From contig JALNQF010000130.1 in NCBI GenBank assembly GCA_028456385.1, forward strand, positions 1 through 64,000: 64,000 bases of DNA, given 5' to 3'. The notes below the pieces were generated by a model. The model had not been told where the DNA came from, did no database searches, and worked only from the letters and a program-made list of their open reading frames with translations. The translations under genes and the position numbers were made by a program. Numbering within the stretch: position 1 is the first letter of the stretch; every line of letters starts with the position of its first letter. Below, in pieces: positions 40,591 to 51,939 of this stretch. Source of the DNA: Ophiosphaerella korrae. Its lineage: Eukaryota > Ascomycota > Dothideomycetes > Pleosporales > Phaeosphaeriaceae.

Positions 40591-41394
40591 TTACAGCGGT
40601 ATTTCCAGGCGCTTTATTGCCTCTTCAAGCAATGTATAACGAGACACCCCGCAAACATCATCATGCCAATTTCCCTTATCAATGCCAAAGATTTCCGCTA
40701 GCACCTCACCAACCGTAACCTTTCCGCTTTTTCCCGCTTCATCATCATAACCGTGAGCTTGGGCTTGTTCCATAAAGGACTGTGGCACAGTGACACCACG
40801 CGAGATTGTCCCCACAACTTTTTGTGTCGTGGCGTTGTACATCACCACAATGCCGTAGTCAACCGCTGGGCCGCCATCACTGGAGCGCTGAACAAAATTC
40901 TCGATCGCAGCCACTAGCACCGTCTCAATTTCATCCGCTTTAAGTATTTCTTCATTTTCTTCGAGAAAACGAAGTGCGTTGCGGATCCTGTTATATGCAC
41001 CCTGTAATCCGTTCTCATCGTATGGCTGTTCCCCAACTTCGCTAGGGATCAACCTTGAATGGAAGACGAGTCGAGAATTTTGTTCACCTCCGAGATGAGT
41101 CTCGATTGTGCGTTTTATCGTTTCTGTTTTGAATTTGTTCTCGGTTGGTATAAAGACCATAATCTTGTCCCCGTGCTTGCTCGAAGGTAAAATGTGACTA
41201 GAGTCAATCGGTGGAAATACCAGGTGAGTTGGCGCTGGCACAAGAGATTGCTTATATAGGATCTCCGAGCCAACTTGCATGCATATCTCCTCTGATTGCG
41301 ATGGCGTCGAATGCATGTCGAACTGATTGGTTATATTCGATAAATGTGGGTGTAGGCAGAGTGAGATGGTGGCGGTGGCGCTTGTTAGGTTCAA
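40591..41394 (-). CDS. DUF84/ITPase-like (NTPase_I-T) protein
   Basis: Single exon, up to 267 aa. The core starts at MVFIPTENKFKTETIKRTIETHL, which matches the P-loop-like opening of the DUF84/YjjX inosine-xanthosine triphosphatase family. It continues through GLQGAYNRIRNAL and a VDYGIVVMYN/VVGTISRGVTVPQSF block to a C-terminal helix. Bacterial relatives hydrolyse non-canonical purine nucleotides. Fungal members are uncharacterised, so the reaction is an inference. The start is uncertain: 41394 adds about 80 poorly conserved residues, while Met codons at about 41316 and 41159 are alternatives. No breaks seen. Confidence 0.68.
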   Translation of the reverse strand: MNLTSATATISLCLHPHLSNITNQFDMHSTPSQSEEICMQVGSEILYKQSLVPAPTHLVFPPIDSSHILPSSKHGDKIMVFIPTENKFKTETIKRTIETHLGGEQNSRLVFHSRLIPSEVGEQPYDENGLQGAYNRIRNALRFLEENEEILKADEIETVLVAAIENFVQRSSDGGPAVDYGIVVMYNATTQKVVGTISRGVTVPQSFMEQAQAHGYDDEAGKSGKVTVGEVLAEIFGIDKGNWHDDVCGVSRYTLLEEAIKRLEIPL

Positions 41395-41843
41395 AAAAGT
41401 TGGTGAGTGTGTTAAGGTTGGCTCGTCTTCTATTGCTGCGTAGTCGGTGTACCGAGTATTTGACCTCGGTTATTCTTCAATGCAGAAGGCTGTTTGTGGG
41501 AGGGGCGTAGTAGAAGATTGGCTATGAACTCGATGGCACTGTTTAGTGTAGGAGCGAGTAAAGACTAATGCGGGGAATATTCGCATGGCCCACAAACGAG
41601 AGAAAGCAATAGCAGGCCAGTGACTCAAGCGCCGGGATCGCCGAGATTGCCAACACAGGCCTAGTGTGCGTAGGTGACCGCTGGTTTGACCAATCATGCT
41701 TTCTACAATCAGACGCGCTAGTTGCGTATCTTGATAAGAATATTCCGCACCGTACCCATGCACGCCACACAAGTATTTTAGATTGAATATGGCGACTTCG
41801 GCACAAGTTCGCGAAGGATACCGTCTATAGCGCAACGAAAACT
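41395..41843. other. Intergenic, no supported gene
   Basis: About 450 bp. Two frames on the minus strand (41470-41835 and 41543-41806) overlap in different phases and resemble no family. I treat them as chance. Confidence 0.4.
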
Positions 41844-42511
41844 CTAGTCCAAAGAGATTTGATTTCTCAGAGGGCTGTCTCTTTGTTCCTTGTCGACACT
41901 ATGGTCGCAGAACCAAGTGCCCTCGTTGTCAAAAATTCTCTCCCAGCCGTCTGGGAGCTGAATCCATCCTTCTCAGGTTTTCCTGTTTGAATCTTCCTTC
42001 ACGGCCGCTTGGGGATCTATGAAGCGACTTGATCTGATGTGCTGAAGATTCCGGCTGGTTCATGCGGTATGACATCTTCATATAGCTCCCTTTTGCAGTC
42101 CAGAAGCAGTAAATGCTTGTGTGCAGCCACCAGCGATCTTGCAGTAAGAAAGTACAACCCAGCGAGAGACATATCATAATCCACCTTAGTCCCAGCACTC
42201 TGTTCTGCAATAGCTAGACCGAGGAAACCAAAGATGCGATCCTCCAGCATGGTACACTGGAAGCATCGAAATTGGAATAGCAGGTCATAAAAGGTTATAT
42301 TCAAGGTGCCAGCTTCCCTAGCCATCCTCATAGTATCAAGGATTTGGTGCTCTACGTCAGGCCATTTGAAATTGCCGTCGATGATCGTGCCGTTCTGAGA
42401 ACGTAGCTGCTTGGATATTCCATCATTCGAATTAAGACTGTGCGTTCCCTCGGCTCTTAGCCTTGCTTTGATACTTTCCCACGGAACTTCGTCGGAGCCA
42501 TACATTATCAA
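41844..42511 (-). pseudogene. HET-domain gene fragment with WW-like remnant
   Basis: The frame 42511-42017 matches the middle of fungal HET (heterokaryon incompatibility) proteins: LLFQFRCFQCTMLEDRIFGFLGLA followed by VDYDMSLAGLYFLTARSL. It lacks the N-terminal HET motifs and ends at a TAG. About 60 bp further, in a different phase, 41975-41844 encodes a WW-like segment (LPDGWERIFDNEGTWFCDH) that keeps the first Trp and has Phe at the usual Tyr position. Fungal HET proteins sometimes carry WW domains, so both pieces may derive from one gene. No ATG context, promoter or complete domain remains. Confidence 0.62.
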
Positions 42512-45035
42512 GAAGATTGGTCAACAAATACGCTGATCCGTTGGTGGGGCTCTGAGGAGAAGCGACACCGCATTTTATCTGCAATCTATTTGCATTGCTA
42601 CGCAAATTGCAGGTGAGGCAACGCTTTTGGGGCAGATGCATGCGACTTTCAGCGGCAGCTGTGCATGGAGAACGTGGCTTGCAGGGACTAGCGCTAAAGT
42701 AAATGCGACGACGGCGAGATGTGTGCTAGCTCAATTACGGCAGTACGAGTGAGGAACTGGAATGATTAGAAGGCCGCAATTTACAAGGAGTGCGAATTGG
42801 GACCGGAAGCAACATCGTGGGGTCTTAGAGGCAGTTACCGAGGCTGCTCCACGTGGTAAACAATGCGTGGGAACTGCTAGGTGTGATTTCGGGCGTCTGC
42901 GAGAACGAATATGCTCAATCTTGCGCTTTCAAAAAGGATCAAATCGTTACAGAAAGGAGAAATGTTTTCAGGTGATTGAACTAACCGCAATCGGCATTAT
43001 CTTCACAATATCATTACTGGGCTAATCGCTGATGGTGTCTCATCAACTCACATCTCTTTCTTACTGGTAGCTTGCGAACTACACTTCAAGCGACAACTCG
43101 TCATTAAGAAATTTTACATAAATCAGCTACAATAATGGCGGCCCACTGCTCTCCTAAGAAATGCACCCACCCCTAGGTAACCATGCTTGTAAGATATGCC
43201 ATACAAGCCGACCGTCCTGATATTGTGTGTGCACATACGAGCATCAACTTTATACATTACCTCGCAAATATGGTATCACCAGTGAGGTTGCAACGATAGA
43301 ATACCTCTAACTCCACGCAGTTCCAGCTCCCAGGCTCTTCTATTAAAGCTCTTTGACCTCTAGTCAGGTTGGATTTGAATACATTTTCATAGAAAAAGTC
43401 CCGGGTAAAGAGTTAAAAGATACTCGGTATATTATAGTGTTACAGGAGAGGATGGGTACAGTGGAGAATATTATCAATATTCAAATCTTCTCACCGTAAT
43501 ACGCTTCCCTTCTAATAGTAGCCCGTATTCCGAAGATTCCTTGGGCGCTAATATCAAGATCATAGACGTATCTCTCAATTTAAGCTCTAGGGAATTGTCC
43601 AAGTTTTACATTAGATCTTCAATTCAACTACGTTGGTGGTATCAAAGGCAAGATAAGCTAACTGTAAATCGAGGACCTTATAAGACTGCACCAATTCTCA
43701 TCTTATAAAACGTCTAATGTGTAAAACACAGGGAAAACCTCCAAGGACCCATTAAAGGCCGTCGGTCAGAGAGAACTAGGTTAGTTTACAAAGTTTAGCG
43801 AGCAGCGCTTCCCTTGCAAACCTCTTTACAGAAACTTTATGGCGGTCAAAAGGCGAATCCGCAATTGTAGATAGACAACTGGTTAGACTATCCGAAAGTC
43901 GCTCCGCACATTGCTCCTGAAAAGCAAAAGTGGTATTGAATCAGCCTACGATTCGTTTCCCAGACCCGTCCCCTAACAATACCCTCATCACTGAATCTAG
44001 TAATATAACTGGCATCATTAACTAACAACACAGCACAATCCTTCCTATTTTCTTACAACTCAAAATCGAGAAGCATTTCCGAAGCTATAGTAATAAAGAT
44101 TCAGCAGACTTTCGGCCTTCAAAACTTCCTAAGAATTTTCACTTATTAATAGAGAGTAAGAGGAACAAAGAAGCAGAACTGTACTGCCGACGACAACTTC
44201 ATTATTTCTACCTAGGGTTTAATAATCGCAACAGCACGCCACATTTTCATGCAATAGGAACAAATAATCTTATTATCAGGAATTGGCTTTATGGTACTGC
44301 AGGCAGGCCATAGGAAGGTAATAATACTTCCTTTAAGGCTGAATTGATACAGACATCCTCCCGCTGGCCTAAGATTACTACTTCTATATTTCTTACTAAA
44401 TATATTAAGCTAGCAACCGCACAATGCCTTGCCATTGATATAGAATAGAAGAGCGCCGATTTATAGCTGCGGCGATTGCATGGCTTCATTGGCGTCAACA
44501 TTAATAATTGGGTGTCGGCTTCGCTATATAATGATTTAAGGAAGAAAGAGCAATAAGTTAAGCAGGAATTAATTGAAACTACTAGTACAGAACAGGGGAG
44601 AGAGCTAGAGGAAAGTTAGCTGTTTGCGGCAACTCTTACACCTAAGTTAGGTAGTAATATACCTCGTAGAAATAGGCCGCTACTGGTAAGAGGCAACACT
44701 GTAACAGTTGCCTCCACGGGCGCAAGACACGAAAACTTGAGATCGCCAATTTATAATATTTCAACCCTCTTCCTCTAATAAATGAAACCCAATCTGCCAA
44801 TACGCTCCACGTCAACGCTGGCAGAGACCAGGCACGACGGCTGAAGACTTGCCTACCTTCCAGGGTTTAAATTAGCGCGGTACGCTTTTCAGGTTGATCA
44901 GAGCTTTGCAGCGCAGGGACGTCACCCCAACTTATACTAGATTCGTCAGCGCAATCTCACCTTATCTATCTAGCTTATCTACCAAGTACTTTTTACCTCT
45001 CTAATGCTATTTTAAAGCTCTCAAAGTTGCCCCTA
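42512..45035. other. Gene-free stretch
   Basis: About 2.5 kb with no supported gene. A frame at 44289-44501 on the minus strand is short and matches nothing I recognise. AT content rises after 43,400. Probably decayed transposon or intergenic DNA. Confidence 0.4.
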
Positions 45036-45400
45036 CCGCCTATACCAATGCGTTTTCTGGTGTTTTACTTGCCTAATATAACTAAACACTTACGAGCTCC
45101 TACCTCTAGTACTACCTTAGCCAAACGTCTGCGCTTATCGGAGCTATTATCTCGACGTCCACCTTAACGCTCACTATCACCCCTTCAAGAACTAGCTGCC
45201 GCGAGTTAGGCCATAATATTTGAGCTATAGTTACTGGAGTCTTAGCTAGAGGCAGAGATCTTTACGCCTACTGGAGGCTAGCAGTAGCCCTGAGGGCGGC
45301 GGTGAGGGCGGTGATAAGGATAATATATTAGATAAGGATCCCGTACGTGACTATAATATACAAGAATGGGTTACCTAGCTATAGTTAATATACACAGGTT
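45036..45400 (+). pseudogene. RIP-like transposon coding remnant
   Basis: One plus-strand frame reads as a charged, helix-rich peptide (KRLRLSELLSRRPP, SLSPLQELAAAS, LEAEIFTPTGG), and most of its stops are TAA/TAG at positions where Gln (CAA/CAG) fits the context. This is the pattern left by RIP on a coding strand. Composition resembles the C-terminal tail of pogo/Fot1-like transposases, but that is only an impression. Confidence 0.35.
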
Positions 45401-45446
45401 TGATCTCTTAGCTAACAATTAATTTAATAAAGAACTACTAGATTGA

Positions 45447-45695
45447 TTAGATTGATTGTTGCGGAGTCTGCCTATTACCTACAACGGTAAACTGCAAGTT
45501 ACCGCCATTGCAAGTATTACTATTATATGCGGTTACGATAGCAAAATTATCACGCTTAACGAACATGATAGCTTCTTTTTCTGGGATCTTTTAAAAAGAT
45601 GTTGATATTGATGAGAGTGTCCTTAACTGGAGCTGGAGCAGCCATGGAGGTAGCGAACATGGTACTAAGGTAATTAGGAATGTAAAGGCCTGCAT
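45447..45695 (-). pseudogene. Relic of a small secreted protein gene
   Basis: A start at 45695 gives MQAFTFLITLV. A shift to the next phase continues MFATSMAAPAPVKDTL, which together look like a signal peptide. A second shift near 45,600 leads to a short domain (FVKRDNFAIVTAYNSNTC) with NGGNLQFTVVGN and a stop at 45447. Two frame breaks in under 250 bp make it non-functional as read. The last codons lie inside an inverted-repeat terminus shared by two elements downstream. Length and signal resemble fungal small secreted proteins, but no family is recognised. Confidence 0.5.
45451..45469. repeat. Isolated copy of the AGTCCGCAACAATCAAT-type terminus
   Basis: The sequence attgattgttgcggagtct is the reverse complement of the terminus found at both ends of two inverted-repeat elements (46244-46384 and 49316-49472). 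I found no convincing partner within several hundred bases. Confidence 0.55.
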
Positions 45696-46243
45696 TTTAG
45701 ATGATAGCCAATATTTTAAAGACTGTAATTGATTGATTGAAGTGATGAAATTTGGGCTGTATTTGAAATTGATGATGAGTCGAGGTGACTGTGTCAATTA
45801 GTCTTAATACTATATGCAAAACTCGGGGCTGGTTTTTGCGGACGACACATATCCTAACTGAACTTTAAACGAGGAGTATTGTAGTAGAATCGTTGATAAG
45901 GAATAATAAAGAAAATAGTTTGTGCCATTTTACTGAGGTCTGTATCAACATAAGATACTTGAACACTATATACAGCCAATCTAGGAAATTAGCCGAACCC
46001 TGAGACGTATAGATCTGTTTCCACCTAACGTGGCTAGAAAAAATACTGCTATAAAGAGTTATAATTCGTACCATAAATACTATTCAACTATCCGTCGTCG
46101 AACCACGGCGCCTACACTAGATCGACAATGAGTACAAGTCGGCTGGCAGTGAAGTTCAAAACCAACGTATCCATAGCAAATTTGTGCGTTCATAATGGTT
46201 ATGCCTGGCCTGTGATTTAATACGTCTTGTAAAAGTCAGTGAT

Positions 46244-46384
46244 TCGGACCACAGCCCGCAACAATCAATTGATCTACAAATTGATTACTTGATTAGGCCG
46301 GTCAAGGTCCTCTAGGTGATCTTTTAATGCTTAACCGAGAAATCAACGTGTAGATCGATTGATTATTGTGGACTCTGGTTCGGA
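46244..46384. mobile_element. Short inverted-repeat element (MITE-like)
   Basis: About 141 bp bounded by imperfect terminal inverted repeats of roughly 33 bp (46245-46277 against 46350-46382), sharing the core cgcaacaatcaat...gatctac. The terminus matches those at 45451-45469 and 49316-49472. No coding capacity. Confidence 0.6.
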
Positions 46385-47212
46385 CGAAGCGAAAAATTGA
46401 CTGAGGAATATTTTAACTATGTAAATTTGAGGTTAGCACTGCGTATTCAAACTATATGCTATGTGGAAGAACTATTTATACAAATCAGCTGGCAATAGAA
46501 CCTAGTTTTTTAATGGCCCAAGCAATTGCACTGGACGCCTAAATTACTCCAACTGTAAATCATGTCACACACAGTAGTTGAACCGCGCGTTTTTCCGCCC
46601 CCACCTTTGTTTCTCAGTCCCCTATTCCTAAGTCTGAGACTTTCAACCTACCTGTAGACCATCGTAACTAGTTCTTGACAAGCCAAAACAGTAAAACGCA
46701 CACTCGTTTTCTATTTGGGTTAGATATATACAACAGGTTCTAGATTATAGAATTATAGGACTAAAATAATTTAGATTACGCCCAACTTGGCTATAATTCT
46801 TAGGTCGACACTTAAAACACATTAAGCTAGGGATGGGGGGCCGAATAATGTACACCGCTTTGAATCCTACCATTTTTGATCTTTAACTATTCTTAGTATC
46901 TCACTATAAATCCAGAAAGGTCTGCATACACAAGTCGAGCAGAACATCTAAATTGCTCTACAATTGAGCCACTTCGTTATAGAAGTGATCTCATGTGCAG
47001 TATGCCTTTTGAAGAGGCAGAGTCCCGAGGTCCTAAAGGCGAATTTTAGGGATTCGGTCAAGTGAAATTGATCTAATACTTCTTTCCAATTCAAATCTGC
47101 CGCCACGGCAGCCGTACCAGCAACAACGAAAACAACAGCAGGTAAACCCAAGCATCCCTAAGTAAACTTCAAGTGCGACATCATCCTAAGAATCTATTAA
47201 CAAAAACCGTCT
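46385..47212. other. Gene-free stretch
   Basis: About 830 bp with no supported gene. A minus-strand frame at 46948-47151 begins with a hydrophobic, alanine-rich segment but has no ATG start and no recognisable family. Confidence 0.35.
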
Positions 47213-48020
47213 CTAGTATGACTCCAAGCTCACAATATGTTTTTGGAAAGCGTCTTCCTCAAGTGGTCTCACGAAGACTCCAGGCTCTGAACTGGCCTTG
47301 TCATTTTTTGGTTCTCTCTGTAATTCTTGTAGTAGTAGCACCTCCTCATAGGACTCTAGATCTTGTTTCTTTGTATCGCCGAGGACATATACTCTTGGAA
47401 GTGGAGTGTTGTATATGACCACCAGTCGAGCCGACCCATAGTTTTGGAGCTGACCGAGCCACATAATGGCTTTAAAGACTTCCACGCCATACGTGATCTT
47501 GTTCTTATAAGTTATAGTCATTTAAATGGCTCAAACACTTTGCGAGCCGTTCTGCGTTTGACGCGGGTAGGAGAGACAAAGGGTACAAAGTTGAACAAAC
47601 TTCGCGACGGCTCTATTTTCAAGTTCGCTGATACCCCCCATCTGCCACATCGAGGCAGCTTCTTAAGGCACTTGAACCGAATAAAAGTGCCCATGCTGCA
47701 CTATAGTCTACAAGATATCATACGGGCTGGAATTTGCAGTGCTCCATCTTGCGTTTGAGGATTGGGCGAGCTTTCTCATTCACGAGGCGACAGGTCATTA
47801 ATATCTCGAGAGAAGTGTGCGGTCTAATGAGAGCCACACGAGAGTCGTAGACCTGAGCTTTGGGAGGAACTGGCCAGTCTCTTTTGTCGATGAGAGCTTC
47901 AGCCCTGTCCAGTACGTGCCAAGTGGTAGGAAATTCGATGTTCTCGTATACCCAGCAACATAATTCTGCAGACAGATCCAAAAATCGGAAGGGCTGCTGG
48001 TCCACAGTAACGGCAGTCAT
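47213..48020 (-). pseudogene. Broken 2EXR/F-box-like fungal protein gene
   Basis: The intact opening frame 48020-47718 reads FRFLDLSAELCCWVYENIEFP and later SLEILMTCRLVNEKARPIL, the pattern of the fungal 2EXR/F-box-like family (hydrophobic FLDLPAELR start, TCRxxNxEA block). It stops after about 100 codons. The next block (DYSAAWALLFGSSALRSC) lies in another phase, and a third block occupies 47521-47213. At least two frame breaks separate the parts, so the product would be truncated before the C-terminal half. Confidence 0.62.
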
Positions 48021-49315
48021 GTTTAAGATCCGATAATATTATCGGGAATGTAAGGTGTGTATCAATAGTCGCTGTCCGGGCTGTGGTATGCTATCAAAGA
48101 TCTCAAAAGATTATGTGAGATGGAAAGCGAAGAATCACGATGTTTGGGTTATTGAGGGGATCCGAATGCCAAGGCAGTCTCTATATGAATTGCTGGTATA
48201 CGTTCCCTAGGTACCTCGGTAGCAATGTTCTCTCAACGACCCAAACTTTCCAATTCCAAGGTTCAAAAGCGAGGAACCCGTGGAAACTATGAACCAGCAA
48301 ATGCACGCCTTGTAGTATCGTTGTGAACTCTCTAATTAATAATGGTGGAGGCCTGACGATGAGGATTCGTTTGTACGATACTTCTAAGACGGAGAGGTGT
48401 TTGGTAACGACTACAAAGCTAACCATATCGCCCTAGGTGTCGACTGGATAACACAAAAATTATCCCTTTTCGGGGACGCAGACCCCAAACAGCAATTGTT
48501 TTCGACAGATCATCTAGGCGCGGCAAAATCTCGAAATCCTGGGCCTGCTGGTCCTCTTGGCCATGCCGGTTTGGTCTTGCTGATACGCCTATAGGTACTG
48601 GATTTTTTTGGTTTAAGTGGTTGAACAGGAAAGAATGTTCGTATAGCTACGAGACTCGTGAAATAAGCCTCAATATGGCAGGTTCTACATCACAGAAAGA
48701 GTCAGTGTGGCAGATTGTCTTTGAGTCCATATGTCTGTTACTCTTGCCCAGTGGCAGACTAATGCTACCATCAGTACATGCCTAGCCTTAGCAACAGTTT
48801 GCGTATACCGTCCGCACTCGCCGTTAGCGTTCCCAGCTATGATTCCCGTACACCTACAGACGCCCAAGCATGCAACCTCATACCCATTAATTTAGGCCAT
48901 GCCCGCCTACGAGTGCACATCAGTGCCTACGGCACATAATAGAACATTTTCGCGTAGTCTTCGCCTATATAGACTTGTAGGTCTTCCCTAGCGTCGGTGA
49001 ATGTTGCTGCTCGATTGGGCTAGGGCCGGTTGCCGAACAATCCAAAATGGCAATCCCTAACCTTAGCAAACATACTCTGTAGCGTAGAAACACACCACCT
49101 AATACAAAACCCGCAACCATGACATGCAATCTGACGGTGGTGCATGTAAGGAATCTTCGCGCGCTTTCACTCACCCATGTTCTCTAACATTCGCATGCGT
49201 ACAGGTGCTAGAGACGTCTGTCCAGTATCACGAAAGCGATCCATCCGGCGCTGCGGAATGGCTCTAGTTAGGCTTATACCAACCCACCGGCACACATTTA
49301 CGTCCAAAGTTGCAC
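48021..49315. other. Gene-free stretch
   Basis: About 1.3 kb holding only short frames in unrelated phases. No family or repeat recognised. Confidence 0.4.
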
Positions 49316-49472
49316 AGTCCGCAACAATCAATTCAATCCATTCACTCTCGCAGACTCACTTACCTATCTAGGTAGGAGTTAAATCTCTGTAGGGAACTGC
49401 TAGACCTACGGAGGTAACCAATCAATCCAATCTAGGCCTTCTAGAACCCACTAAATTGACTGTTGCGGATTC
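49316..49472. mobile_element. Short inverted-repeat element (MITE-like)
   Basis: 157 bp with about 19-bp terminal inverted repeats: agtccgcaacaatcaatt at 49316-49333 and its near complement aattgactgttgcggattct ending at 49472. The terminus is shared with 46244-46384. The interior has no coding capacity and contains further atcaatcca patches. Confidence 0.6.
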
Positions 49473-50185
49473 TACAAAGTTGACGCCATCCTCAGCCAAG
49501 ATCAAGACTACCATTCATTAAGACAAACTCCTCTCACGTTAAAACAATCGACTATTATTAACTTCTGGCATGGATGGAATGCAAGAAATTGAAGGTCGAA
49601 AGCACACGAACAGATATACTAACAGATAAGGGACTTGATATATGTGGGTGCCGATGTTCTTATTGTCAGTATGGTTTACTTTCGGATCAACACGGGGGTG
49701 GCAGACCCTTCTCCGGCCCTTGATGACAGCACGCGATCCAACATAGAGAAGGTTATTTAGCTGTGCATCCTACCCAAATAGGCTAGAGGGTAGCCGATAG
49801 TACTTTATTCATACTTAATAATTTGCCTATGAACATTAAATTACTCAAGCTATACTAATGTATAGCACTAACGAAGGTTTTGAGTAGCTTAAGTATCGTT
49901 TGGCTACTATATCATACGTAGTCAACGTCCTATTTTCGCGGTTGAACGAGAGGCAGGCACATAGATACATGAAAAATCATTCAATATAGTATTCAAAATA
50001 CTATGTTTTAAATGCTGAGAGGAGATAAAATCTGGAAGGTGCATAGGGAATTGTGGCTAATGTAAAGCGATTTTCTCAGAGTGTCAATGATAATAACTTC
50101 TAGAGGCGTGGAGAGTTCAATTTCTAAGCTTATCCTACACCAAATTAAGTATCTCCTTGCTAAGTATAGGTACATAACACTAACT
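49473..50185. other. Gene-free stretch
   Basis: About 710 bp downstream of the carboxylesterase relic. No gene or repeat recognised. Confidence 0.4.
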
Positions 50186-51939
50186 TTATGCTCCGATAAT
50201 TTTAAAAGTATCTATGATAGATTGGATTTGAGATTCCCTGAACACATCCGGCTCCAATGTTGTTTTATTTATGCCAAAAACCAGATTTACTGCGTTATCA
50301 ATCTTATAAGATGGCCATGAAGCATTAGATGCTACAAAAATGCGTTGTTAGAAACAAGTTTATTTCCTTTAAGGGATAACTTACCTTCATGATCATTGGG
50401 CGACAAATCGCAGACGAAGTTTATCCACATGTGACTGATAACATCACTAACGTGAACGTACTTTTGCCGAGTCTCCTCTGAGTCACTCGCAAATGGATTG
50501 AGATCGTATCCTAGGCCGTCGAAATTTCTGAAAACAAATGCAACTTCTGTGTAGTGTGCTACGCCTAGTGTCCTAGGATCAATGCCACTGGGGACTACAT
50601 CAAAGATATAGCTGTATACGGGAATCGCATAACTCGCTCACTTTTGCGTGACCTCTCATCTCCCGGCGATGAATGTAGCGTCCCCAGCGTACAAGGAGAG
50701 TTTTCCGAAGAGAGACCCATATTGCGGGCCTGGTGACAATGACACGGTGCTGAATTCTTTTTGGGCTTCTTCATTTGACATCTTAGTAACATACTCGTTG
50801 GCAATGATATCCGCATTTGCGTTAGGAATACCCTATGAACTGGCTATAATAGCGCTTTTAAACTCCTGAATTGGATGATGGGAGCACCTTCATTTCTGTT
50901 CGTTCCGATGAGAAGCAGACGCTTAACAAACTTTCGTTCTGTGAGTGCAGTTAATGGCCGTTGATTTACAATGCCGTCATCTAGAACTAAGAAAAAAATT
51001 TGTTCCCTGGAAAGCTTTGTTTAGAGTCTCAGCATCCCTTGAGCGAAGACATTCGAGACTATCTGTTTCCTTCAAGCAGTCGGTTTTGCTCAACAACGCA
51101 TTGTACGCGACATCTTGCTCTTCCAAGGATGGCGAAACCCGGCTGACTTGCGGCCCACCACTCTCAGCAATGCCTGCACGGAACAGACTATCGTCACGGC
51201 CTCCATATGCAAGGAAATGTATTCCGACCGAAATGGCACCAGCTGATTCTCCTGATATTGTAACTTGGGAAGGATCACCTCCGAATTCTGCAATATTTTC
51301 TTGAATCCAGTGGAGTACGAGTCGTTGGTCATACAATCCAATGTTTGTAGCTCCGGCTTCATGAATCCGGCGGCCAAATATGAATCTGAAGCCAGCAAGC
51401 CTGTAGTTAATAGATACGCCAATGGTAGGTTTTCCCATTCTGACAGACCCTTGAACGATGAAGGACATGTTGTACCTCTGATCGGCGCTACCCCCCTCTT
51501 GGAAGCCACCACCGTAAATCCAGACAAAAACAGGAAGCTTTTTATCATCCTCCATACAAGACGGCCGTATAACGTTGAGAGTGAGACGGTCTTCGCTTTC
51601 AGTGTGGTTGAATCCAGTTTGTGAGAAGCCAGGTAGTTTCAAAGGGTTTGAGTAGCACCATGGACCGTGGTTTGTGGCTGGTCTCTCACTCCACGACCGG
51701 TTGAGAGGCTGGGGATGACTGAACCTCAGATTTCCTACTGGTGGTTGAGCGTATGGAATTCCCAAGAAAAAATCTTGATCGTATTGAAGGTTGTGGGTTC
51801 CCAAAAGCGTGCCATTCTGGACAACAGCAACAGGCTGGGATCGAGACCCCTGAGAATTGGCAGCGATGCTCAAGCCGCAAAGAGAAAAGAGATGAATATT
51901 CCTTAGTATCGTGAGCATTTTTTTGAAATGAAATATCAA
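50186..51939 (-). pseudogene. Broken type-B carboxylesterase/lipase, secreted
   Basis: The first 320 codons are intact: a signal peptide (start at 51939 or at the Met near 51918), FLGIPYAQPPVGNLRF, WIYGGGFQEGG (oxyanion), FGGDPSQVTISGESAGA with the nucleophile Ser, and AESGGP. A frameshift at the seven-base run 50992-50998 ends this frame at 50977. The coding sequence goes on in another phase (LLIGTNRNEGAP, then GVAHYTEVAFVF with the expected catalytic His), broken by in-frame TGA codons at 50656-50658 and 50638-50640 where Arg and Trp are expected. A further intron near 50,385-50,330 leads to a last exon ending about 50186. Intact relatives are about 540 aa. Confidence 0.82.

Noticed and set aside
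47173..47758. Two plus-strand frames (47173-47418 and 47363-47758)
   Set aside because: They are antisense to the blocks of the broken 2EXR-like gene and show no family similarity.
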